Assembly (NCBI GenBank): GCA_013003335.1
Contig: JABDJT010000207.1
Coordinates: forward strand, 1-12,638
From: Verrucomicrobiales bacterium
GTDB taxonomy: Bacteria > Verrucomicrobiota > Verrucomicrobiia > Verrucomicrobiales > DEV007
DNA: 12,638 nt
Direction of reading: 5' to 3'
The notes below the pieces were generated by a model. It worked only from the letters and a program-made list of their open reading frames with translations. It was not told where the DNA came from and made no database searches. Position numbers and translations under genes: made by a program. Positions 5,766-11,633 of this stretch are shown piece after piece (position 1 is the stretch's first letter; every line of letters begins with the position of its first letter).

Positions 5766-7220
5766 CTACAAGGCCACCATCCTGCTCCATACGCGGACGA
5801 TTTTCGATTTCACACTGCCGAGGTCGGATGTGTAGTTGTTGATGAATATCGCGAAAGCATACTTTTTCCCTGAGTGGGCCGTGACATATCCGGAATAGTT
5901 GCGAATCCGATCCAGCGTCCCGCTTTTCGCCCGAACGCGGCCTTCTGCCTGCGAGCCGCGGCCAATACTGCGGAGCGTTCCGGATTTTCCGGCGATGGGC
6001 AGCGATTTGTAATAGGTATCGAAGTGCTCGCTTTTCCCGGCGTAATAGTGAATCAGCGCAAGCTGGCGTGGCGTGACCGTATTCGATCGTGAAAGCCCAC
6101 TGCCATCAGCCATGTAAAAGCCGGTCATGTCGATTCCTTTCGCTTTCCAAAGATCGGTGGTTGCCCTTGCCGCGTCTTCGAATGTACCCCGTTTTCGCTT
6201 TTCCAGTCCCACCATCCGGTGGATGCATTCGGCGCGTAGGTTGTTGGACTTGTGATTCGTGAGGACGAGCAGAGCGCTAAGGGGATCCGAATCCTGTTCA
6301 AAAACTGAATTCCGTTCGGCGATTTTCTTTCCGGCGATCTCACTGAGCCGGACGGTCGTCGGGAGCCCGGAAACGGGGATTCCGTTTCCGTTGAGATGCT
6401 TGGTAAAAGCCCGGGCGCAAAAGAAAGCCGGATCAGGCAGGGACCCCTTGATGGTATAGGTACTGTAGCCTGCCGGGACTGTCCCCCGCAGATAGAAAAC
6501 TTTACCATAGGGATGACCGTAGATGTAACCCTGATCACCCGTTCCAGCCGCGCCCACCCTCATTTCGTTGATAAACTGAATCCCGGGTAATTTGGGATCG
6601 GTCCCGATGAAAGGAGCCTTCGAGCCAACCCTGCCAATTTTGAAGGAACAATAGAACTGGTTCTGGAGAAACGTCAGCCCGCATGGACCCGCTCCGAAGT
6701 AATTTCCGATATCGTTCCATTGCCAGGAATCCGCGAGCAACTTGGTGCCGTAGATGGATGCGTCCCCGACAACGGATCCCTCGATCTTTTTCACACCGGC
6801 TTCAGCGAGGGCTGCCTGCCACTTCGCAAAAGTGTTGGAAATTCCCGATGCTCCGAGAGTCGGGTCACCGCCTCCGCGAATCACCACGTCACCGGTCAGT
6901 GTTCCGTCATCGGCAAGTGTCCCGGCCAGTTGTACCCCAGTTTTGAAGCGAAAATCCGGACCGAGAATCTCGAGCGCGGTTGCGGTCGTAATCGCCTTCA
7001 TCGTGGAAGCGGGAACGAGCCCGGTGTCCAGTTTCACACCCGTCGCATCCCCCGGTTCGCCTTCCATCGGAATCAGGCAAAATCCGACCAGGGCCGTTTT
7101 GATTCCCCATTCCCCCTGGATTTTCTCCACTTCGGCAATGACTTCCTCGACTGTCCCTGCCCGGGATTCATCCGCGAAGGCAGCCGCCATCAAAAAGAGG
7201 AACATCATCTTTCGGCACAT
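5766..7220 (-). CDS. dacB: D-alanyl-D-alanine carboxypeptidase/endopeptidase, PBP4 type (peptidase S13)
   Basis: 484 residues, the expected size. A short basic start plus hydrophobic run (KMMFLFLMAAAFA) forms a signal peptide, with cleavage likely near residue 16 or 21, so the protein acts on peptidoglycan in the periplasm. All three penicillin-binding motifs are present: SxxK as S72-T-M-K75, SxN as S325-N-N327, and KSG as K432-S-G434. Between the first two is the long inserted region typical of class C low-mass PBPs (GDVVIRGGGDPTL, VGDASIYG). Further S13 signs are NNLRAECIHR and MADGSGLSRSN. The start at 7220 gives a complete signal peptide; an ATG four codons downstream (7208) is an alternative. 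It is divergent from the M20 peptidase gene and lies 7 bp upstream of the FGE gene. Confidence 0.93.
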   Translation of the reverse strand: MCRKMMFLFLMAAAFADESRAGTVEEVIAEVEKIQGEWGIKTALVGFCLIPMEGEPGDATGVKLDTGLVPASTMKAITTATALEILGPDFRFKTGVQLAGTLADDGTLTGDVVIRGGGDPTLGASGISNTFAKWQAALAEAGVKKIEGSVVGDASIYGTKLLADSWQWNDIGNYFGAGPCGLTFLQNQFYCSFKIGRVGSKAPFIGTDPKLPGIQFINEMRVGAAGTGDQGYIYGHPYGKVFYLRGTVPAGYSTYTIKGSLPDPAFFCARAFTKHLNGNGIPVSGLPTTVRLSEIAGKKIAERNSVFEQDSDPLSALLVLTNHKSNNLRAECIHRMVGLEKRKRGTFEDAARATTDLWKAKGIDMTGFYMADGSGLSRSNTVTPRQLALIHYYAGKSEHFDTYYKSLPIAGKSGTLRSIGRGSQAEGRVRAKSGTLDRIRNYSGYVTAHSGKKYAFAIFINNYTSDLGSVKSKIVRVWSRMVAL

Positions 7221-7256
7221 GGCGAAACCAACGTCGAATTCGCTGTTACCGCAAAT

Positions 7257-7284
7257 TTGAATCCGATCGATTCCCCGCTACCTT
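7257..7284 (+). promoter_or_regulatory. Putative promoter for the M20 peptidase; probable leaderless transcript
   Basis: TTGAAT (7257-7262), a 16-bp spacer, and TACCTT (7279-7284). The ATG begins six bases later at 7290, about where transcription would start, so the mRNA may be leaderless. The spacer contains a perfect inverted repeat, GAATC-CGATC-GATTC (7259-7273), which overlaps the -35 element and could be an operator. The divergent dacB gene starts 69 bp away. Confidence 0.4.
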
Positions 7285-7289
7285 CGCAC

Positions 7290-8627
7290 ATGTCCGAACA
7301 CCAGCCCCACCTCGACGAGTTTTTTGAATTCCTGCGCTTCGCTTCGATTTCAACCGACAGCCAGCACAAAACGGACGTCAATGCCTGCGCGGATTGGCTG
7401 GTGCAAAAGTTTGAAACGATCGGGTTGAAACCGGAGAAATTCGAAACTCCGGGGCATCCTGTCGTGGTGGCAAAAAATGAAGTGAAATCAGACCGGCCGA
7501 CCGTGCTGATTTACGGCCACTACGACGTGCAACCGGTCGATCCGATCGAAGAATGGGATACACCACCCTTCGTGCCAACCTTGAAGGGTGACAAAATCTT
7601 CTGCCGCGGGGCGACCGACAACAAAGGGCAGCATTTTGCCCACATGCTCGGAGTCGAGCAGACATTGAAGGAACACGGCGAACTTCCGGTAAACGTGATT
7701 TTCCTGCTCGAAGGTGAGGAGGAAATTGGCAGCCCCAATCTCGAGCCGTTTTTGAAGGAGCATCGCGAAGCCCTGGCTTGCGATATTTGCGCGGTTTCGG
7801 ACACGGGAATGATCGGCCCGGGAATTCCGACGTTAACCTACGGCCTTCGTGGTGTCTCTTGCCTCGAATTCACGGTGAAGGGACCTACTCTCGATCTTCA
7901 CTCCGGTGTCTACGGCGGTGCTGTTGCAAATCCCGCGCTCATGGTGGCGAGAATCGTGGCGAAACTACACGATGAAACCGGAACGATCCTGGTGCCCGGA
8001 TTTTACGACAAGGTTGCGCCGCTGGCAGACTGGGAACGCGAAATGTGGGGCAAACTTCCCGACGGTGAAAAGGCGACGATTGAAGAAACCGGCGTCCCGG
8101 CTGTCTGGGGCGAGACCGGTTACACCGCCCTCGAACAGCGGTGGGGTCGTCCAACTGCCGAGGTCAACGGAATCGGCGGCGGATACCAGGGCGAAGGCTC
8201 GAAAACGGTGATCCCACGGGAGGCCATGGCGAAACTGAGTTTCCGGCTCGTGCCCGATCAGGATCCCGTTGAGATCCTGAATCTCGCGTCGGACTACCTG
8301 AAGACACTTTGCCCGGACGCCTGCACGATCGAAGTCGAACTTGGTCATTCGGGACCGGCCTACGTCATGGACCCACATTCTGCTCACGGAAAGGCCGCCC
8401 AGCGGGCCCTTGAAAACACTTTCAATGACGAGCCGCGCCTGATTCGTGAAGGCGGCAGCATTCCAATCATTCAATCAATCAAAGACGTCCTGGGCGTCGA
8501 CACATTAATGCTTGGACTGGCATTGCCTGATTGCCAGATTCATGCTCCCAACGAGAATTTCACGGTCGGAAATTTTGAAGCTGGAATTCGCCTGAACCGG
8601 GCCCTGCTGAAAGAACTGGCAAAGTAA
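7290..8627 (+). CDS. M20 family dipeptidase (zinc metallopeptidase)
   Basis: 445 residues, matching M20 dipeptidases of the carnosinase/CNDP-like group, which hydrolyse dipeptides in the cytoplasm with two zinc ions. The ligand motifs are complete: GHYDVQP (His77), RGATDNKGQ (bridging Asp110), EGEEEIGS (base Glu144 and ligand Glu145), SDT (Asp171), and CQIHAPNE near the end (His418). The lid/dimerisation domain follows the GLRGVSCLEFTVKGP strand, with LDLHSGVYGG and later GYQGEGSKTVIP. The open frame extends back to 6720, but that stretch is antisense to dacB. The ATG at 7290 gives the family N-terminus and sits just after a promoter-like sequence. No signal peptide. It ends 43 bp before the kinase gene. 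The exact substrate cannot be read from sequence. Confidence 0.93.
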   Translation: MSEHQPHLDEFFEFLRFASISTDSQHKTDVNACADWLVQKFETIGLKPEKFETPGHPVVVAKNEVKSDRPTVLIYGHYDVQPVDPIEEWDTPPFVPTLKGDKIFCRGATDNKGQHFAHMLGVEQTLKEHGELPVNVIFLLEGEEEIGSPNLEPFLKEHREALACDICAVSDTGMIGPGIPTLTYGLRGVSCLEFTVKGPTLDLHSGVYGGAVANPALMVARIVAKLHDETGTILVPGFYDKVAPLADWEREMWGKLPDGEKATIEETGVPAVWGETGYTALEQRWGRPTAEVNGIGGGYQGEGSKTVIPREAMAKLSFRLVPDQDPVEILNLASDYLKTLCPDACTIEVELGHSGPAYVMDPHSAHGKAAQRALENTFNDEPRLIREGGSIPIIQSIKDVLGVDTLMLGLALPDCQIHAPNENFTVGNFEAGIRLNRALLKELAK

Positions 8628-8635
8628 AAAAAGCT

Positions 8636-8665
8636 TTCGTTTTCCCCGCCGGACACAGATAACTT
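8636..8665 (+). promoter_or_regulatory. Possible weak promoter for the kinase gene
   Basis: TAACTT at 8660-8665 stands five bases before the GTG start, with a poor -35 match (TTCGTT at 8636-8641, 18-bp spacer). The close spacing mirrors the arrangement before the M20 and GAF genes. Alternatively the kinase is read through from the M20 gene. Confidence 0.2.
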
Positions 8666-8670
8666 GCATT

Positions 8671-9759
8671 GTGGACCCGTCTGACCCAGCCCAGGATTAC
8701 GAATCATTTTCACCACCCACGCCGGAGGAACTAGATGCCATACTTGCCGATTTTTCGGTGAGTGCGTTTGTCGGACAGGGCGGGATGGGTGCGGTCTACC
8801 GCGGAGTGCAAATCAAGCTCGACCGGGATGTGGCGATCAAGATTCTGCCCAAGACCTTCGGTGCCGACCTGAATTTCGCAGCCCGGTTCGAAGGTGAAGC
8901 CAAGGCCATGGCCAGGCTGACGCACAACAACATCGTGAGTGTGTTTGACTACGGCGAAACCAGTGATGGCTCGCTTTTGTTTTTCTGCATGGAATTCGTC
9001 GAAGGCACGGATTTGCACCGCCTGATCCATGGAGGACAAATGACACTCGAACACAAATTGAGCTATCTCGGGCAAATCTGCGACGCGCTGACTTATGCAC
9101 ATTCCAACGGAATCGTGCACCGCGACATCAAACCCGAGAACATGCTGATCGACAACACGGGCATGGTTAAAGTCGCCGACTTCGGCCTCGCCAAAGTCGA
9201 TCACACGGAAGACGATATTTCTCTCGGCACGCCCGACTACACGGCTCCCGAAATTTACGACTCGTCCATTCCTAACGACCACCGTGCTGACATCTTCGCC
9301 TTCGGAGTCCTGCTCTATCAAACCCTCACCGGCGAGGTCCCGCGGGCAGATTCAAAACCGGTGTCCGCCCTTGGATTCGACGCCCGATTTGATGCGATCA
9401 TCACGAAGGCAATGGCCCACGATCCGGCAGCCCGATTTCAATCCGTCCCTGAAATCAAAATGGCCCTCCGCGACATCGCAAAAAACCCGAAGCCGACCCT
9501 GAACAGTCCCGCCACCCGCTCCGGTAAAGGCAAAAAGACGCTGAACACAGGCCCGCGAACCGGCCCAGCCACAACCCGGCGACGTGCGGCAGTTGCACCA
9601 GTTGTGCCATCAAAAAGTGGACCTCACCCCGGGGTCATTGTTGCGATCATCGTCGGCGTGGTTCTCATCATCTGGCTTCTCATGGCTGTTCTGAATCAAC
9701 AGGATGACCCGCCACCGCAACCACCCACAAAAGGCCCGTTCCGGCCGGAATTGAACTGA
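8671..9759 (+). CDS. Membrane-anchored Ser/Thr protein kinase (PknB-like)
   Basis: 362 residues. The kinase domain (about 29-270) has every key element: GQGGMGAVYRG loop (35-45), VAIK with Lys57, helix-C Glu76, HRDIKPEN with catalytic Asp152, DFGLAK with Asp170, and GTPDYTAPE. The HRD Arg precedes Asp152, so activation-loop phosphorylation is likely. A basic Ser/Thr/Pro-rich linker follows (about 272-318, with RSGKGKK and TTRRRAA). One membrane helix comes next (about 320-341), then a 20-residue proline-rich end outside the membrane. There is no PASTA, TPR, WD40 or other sensor domain, so the signal is unknown. Start is GTG at 8671; no ribosome-binding site. It converges on def, with ten bases between the stops, over a hairpin. 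Confidence 0.93.
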   Translation: MDPSDPAQDYESFSPPTPEELDAILADFSVSAFVGQGGMGAVYRGVQIKLDRDVAIKILPKTFGADLNFAARFEGEAKAMARLTHNNIVSVFDYGETSDGSLLFFCMEFVEGTDLHRLIHGGQMTLEHKLSYLGQICDALTYAHSNGIVHRDIKPENMLIDNTGMVKVADFGLAKVDHTEDDISLGTPDYTAPEIYDSSIPNDHRADIFAFGVLLYQTLTGEVPRADSKPVSALGFDARFDAIITKAMAHDPAARFQSVPEIKMALRDIAKNPKPTLNSPATRSGKGKKTLNTGPRTGPATTRRRAAVAPVVPSKSGPHPGVIVAIIVGVVLIIWLLMAVLNQQDDPPPQPPTKGPFRPELN

Positions 9760-9773
9760 TCCCGCCAGTTCAA
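9751..9773. terminator. Hairpin at the convergent kinase/def junction
   Basis: TTGAACTG (9751-9758) and CAGTTCAA (9766-9773) are a perfect 8-bp inverted repeat around a 7-base loop. The kinase stop (TGA, 9757-9759) begins in the left arm and the def stop (TCA, 9770-9772) lies in the right arm. There is no T-run on either side, so it may act as a bidirectional terminator of the U-less kind or mainly protect both 3' ends. Confidence 0.4.
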
Positions 9774-10321
9774 CCGTACAATCGCTGCATCTCTTTCAGC
9801 TGATTTTTGATCGCCATCTTTCGAACGCTGGTCATCCGGTCGATGAAAAGCTTCCCGAATAGATGATCGACTTCATGCTGAATCGCACGCGCGAAAAGTC
9901 CGTCCGTTTCCACCGTGATCGTCTCTCCGTCCAGTGTCTCAAATTCTGCCTTCACTTCGTACGGGCGGGTGATGTCCGAGCGTAAATCCGGAAAGGAAAG
10001 ACAGCCCTCCACATCCGTGTCCTTTTCCCCAATCGGTTCGACCTTCGGGTTCATGAAAACGATCGGACACACCTCTTCCAGGGATTTTTCCTCCCCGTTG
10101 ACCCGCAGATAACTCACGCACTCCTCGTCGTGTGAAACGTCAATCACCGCCAATTGCAGCGACTCGCCGACCTGCGGCGCAGCGAGCCCAACGCCATTTG
10201 CGTCGTACATCGTTTCGACCATGTCCTCGGCCAACTGCCGGATTTCCGGCGTCACCTCGTCCACTTTCGCGCCCACTTTCCGCAGCACCGGCGCCGGATA
10301 AAAAACGATTTCACGAATCAT
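9770..10321 (-). CDS. def: Peptide deformylase
   Basis: 183 residues. It removes the N-formyl group from the initiator Met of new proteins and is normally essential. All three motifs are visible: GVGLAAPQ (43-50), EGCLS with metal-binding Cys107, and QHEVDHLFG with His149, catalytic Glu150 and His153, the usual HExDH arrangement. It is slightly longer than many type 1 enzymes because of an insertion around residues 64-85 (DEECVSYLRVNGEEKSLEEV) in the central sheet. It is read from an ATG at 10321 only eight bases after the T-run of the terminator-like hairpin that follows the exbD-like gene. No ribosome-binding site is visible. No fmt or other translation gene is next to it in this window. 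Confidence 0.96.
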   Translation of the reverse strand: MIREIVFYPAPVLRKVGAKVDEVTPEIRQLAEDMVETMYDANGVGLAAPQVGESLQLAVIDVSHDEECVSYLRVNGEEKSLEEVCPIVFMNPKVEPIGEKDTDVEGCLSFPDLRSDITRPYEVKAEFETLDGETITVETDGLFARAIQHEVDHLFGKLFIDRMTSVRKMAIKNQLKEMQRLYG

Positions 10322-10329
10322 AATCAGTC

Positions 10330-10383
10330 AAAAAAACGAATCAACAGGGTTTGATCGGCGAGTCAACCCTGTTCGATCGATTC
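10330..10383 (-). terminator. Strong intrinsic terminator-like hairpin between the exbD-like gene and def
   Basis: Read on the minus strand, AACAGGGTTGA (10373-10363) pairs with TCAAACCCTGTT (10354-10343) around an 8-base loop, with one bulged base. GAATC and GATTC outside this core can extend the stem. Seven T residues follow (10336-10330). The element overlaps the stop codon of the exbD-like gene and ends eight bases before the def ATG. It is the best-formed member of the repeated hairpin family in this window. Confidence 0.65.
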
Positions 10384-10798
10384 ACTGCTCCAGCAGAATT
10401 CGAAGGGGAATCTCGTCAATCTCCACCCCGGCCTTCGTCGCTGCATCCCAGACCTTTACCACCAGACCCAGGGGCGTTTTCTCATCGGCCTTCAATTCCA
10501 GTTTCACCCCCGGATTCTCCGCCTTGAATTCCGCCAGTGCCGCAGACAATCCATCCAGCCTGACGAATTTTTCACCCAGCGAAACCTCGCCGGTCGGACT
10601 GATCGCCAGTGGAACCCGTACATCGCGCTCGCCCGTCGCCGAAAGCTCCGAGGACTGCGGAAGGTTCACTTTCACAAGCGATTCCCGCTTTTTGAAGGTC
10701 GTCGTCGCGATGAAAAAAATCAGCAGAATCGCCAGGATATCAATCAGCGTCACGATCGGAACCGTGGGCGGTCGTCGGCGTTTCGTATAAAAATTCAT
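10382..10798 (-). CDS. ExbD/TolR family biopolymer transport protein
   Basis: 138 residues, typical of the family. A short basic N-terminus (KRRRPP) precedes a single membrane helix (about 14-34) with the conserved proton-carrying Asp20 in VTLIDILAILLIFF. A periplasmic domain follows (about 40-135) and ends DEIPLRILLEQ. ExbD/TolR works with a five-fold ExbB/TolQ channel to turn proton flow into motion that drives TonB or Tol-Pal partners. The channel partner is encoded directly upstream with 18 bp between them. GGAG stands only two bases before the ATG, the closest thing to a Shine-Dalgarno in the window but poorly spaced. No TonB, Pal or TolB gene is here, so ExbD and TolR cannot be separated. 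Confidence 0.9.
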   Translation of the reverse strand: MNFYTKRRRPPTVPIVTLIDILAILLIFFIATTTFKKRESLVKVNLPQSSELSATGERDVRVPLAISPTGEVSLGEKFVRLDGLSAALAEFKAENPGVKLELKADEKTPLGLVVKVWDAATKAGVEIDEIPLRILLEQ

Positions 10799-10807
10799 CG
10801 CTCCGGG

Positions 10808-10825
10808 TTTTCCCGATCAGGAAAA
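10808..10825. other. Short inverted repeat between the exbB-like and exbD-like genes
   Basis: TTTTCC (10808-10813) and GGAAAA (10820-10825) flank a six-base loop that contains the stop codon of the upstream exbB-like gene. The stem sits just before the exbD-like start and could affect coupled translation. It is short and AT-rich at its base, so the structure is uncertain. Confidence 0.2.
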
Positions 10826-11554
10826 AATATCCGGTTCCTGTGAGCCAGGGTTGGGAAGCGTCTCGACTTCGACCGGCGGCAGCTCACCCTCTTCCAAATC
10901 GTACAGACCCGGCCCACCACGCTTGTAAAAGGTGTGTAGCAAACTGCTCATCAAGACCTCCATCCTCGCTGCCAGAGATTCAATCCGCCGGGTGAAAATA
11001 CTGTGCACGATCACCGTCAGGATCGCCACGACCAGCCCGGCGATCGTCGTGTTCAGCGCTGTCGCGATTCCCGCCGCCAACATCGCCGGATCCGCCGCTT
11101 CATCGCCGGACGTGCCCAGCGTTGCAAACACGCTCACCAGTCCGCTCACAGTTCCCAGAAGGCCCAGCAACGGTGCAATCGTGATGACCACCTCCAGAAT
11201 CCCCATCCCCGTCTGCAGTCGAACCACCTCCTCCCGCGCCGTCGCCTCCACTGCCTGGGTCGCCTCTTCCCGATCCGAAAACCGGTCACTCATTGCCACT
11301 CGTCCTATCGAACTCAGCGTGGAAGCCGTGTTTTCAAAATGATCCCGCAACTTTTCGGCGTTGCCGCTCTGAAAATGCCGGTCCGCCCGGTCAATTTCCT
11401 TCATCAGTTCTTCCGGAACAACAGTCCCTTTTCGCAGAGAAAGACCGATATGGATCGCCACCGCCAACGCCACGAAAGACGCAAGAGCGATAAAGCCCAT
11501 GAAAATCCTCCCCGCCACGAGAAACTCCCAAATCTCCAAAAGAGCCGAAATCAT
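10817..11554 (-). CDS. MotA/TolQ/ExbB family proton channel protein
   Basis: 245 residues with the three-helix layout of ExbB/TolQ: helix 1 at about 14-36, a cytoplasmic region rich in charged residues (45-115), helix 2 at about 117-145 containing APLLGLLGTVSGLVSVF, and helix 3 at about 163-185 with GIATALNTTIAGLVVAI. The Thr and Pro-Leu-Leu-Gly-Leu-Leu-Gly-Thr residues forming the proton path are present. It would form a pentameric inner-membrane channel with the ExbD/TolR partner encoded 18 bp downstream. A longer reading from a TTG at 11590 is possible, but those 12 residues overlap a hairpin; the ATG at 11554 puts helix 1 at the usual place. AGGAGG occurs at 11597-11592 on this strand, too far (37 bases) to serve this ATG. 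The DUF1553 gene ends 79 bp upstream. Confidence 0.9.
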   Translation of the reverse strand: MISALLEIWEFLVAGRIFMGFIALASFVALAVAIHIGLSLRKGTVVPEELMKEIDRADRHFQSGNAEKLRDHFENTASTLSSIGRVAMSDRFSDREEATQAVEATAREEVVRLQTGMGILEVVITIAPLLGLLGTVSGLVSVFATLGTSGDEAADPAMLAAGIATALNTTIAGLVVAILTVIVHSIFTRRIESLAARMEVLMSSLLHTFYKRGGPGLYDLEEGELPPVEVETLPNPGSQEPDIFS

Positions 11555-11560
11555 AACAGA

Positions 11561-11598
11561 CGAATGAACAGGGTTGATTCGGTAAAGCAACCCTCCTG
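11561..11598 (-). terminator. Hairpin between the DUF1553 gene and the exbB-like gene
   Basis: On the minus strand AGGGTTG (11594-11588) pairs with CAACCCT (11576-11570) around an 11-base loop. The right arm is followed by GTTCATTCGTCTGTT, T-rich but without a pure run. The sequence is closely similar to the terminator-like hairpin at 10330-10383. It ends close to the ATG at 11554, so it could end the DUF1553 transcript, or it could act in the leader of the exbB-like gene. Confidence 0.4.
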
Positions 11599-11633
11599 AA
11601 TAACAAAGTCGATCGCACCGCGAGCGACGAACC

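Noticed and set aside
6720..7289. 190-residue N-terminal extension of the M20 peptidase frame
   Set aside because: It is antisense to dacB, has no signal peptide or peptidase similarity, and the ATG at 7290 gives the normal M20 N-terminus.
8628..8640. A-run and AAAGCTTT after the M20 gene as a terminator
   Set aside because: The palindrome is only 8 bp without a loop, and the T stretch is short and interrupted; not convincing.
11555..11590. TTG start adding 12 residues to the ExbB-like protein
   Set aside because: The extra codons run through the hairpin; AGGAGG lies only one base from this TTG, and the ATG at 11554 fits the family better.
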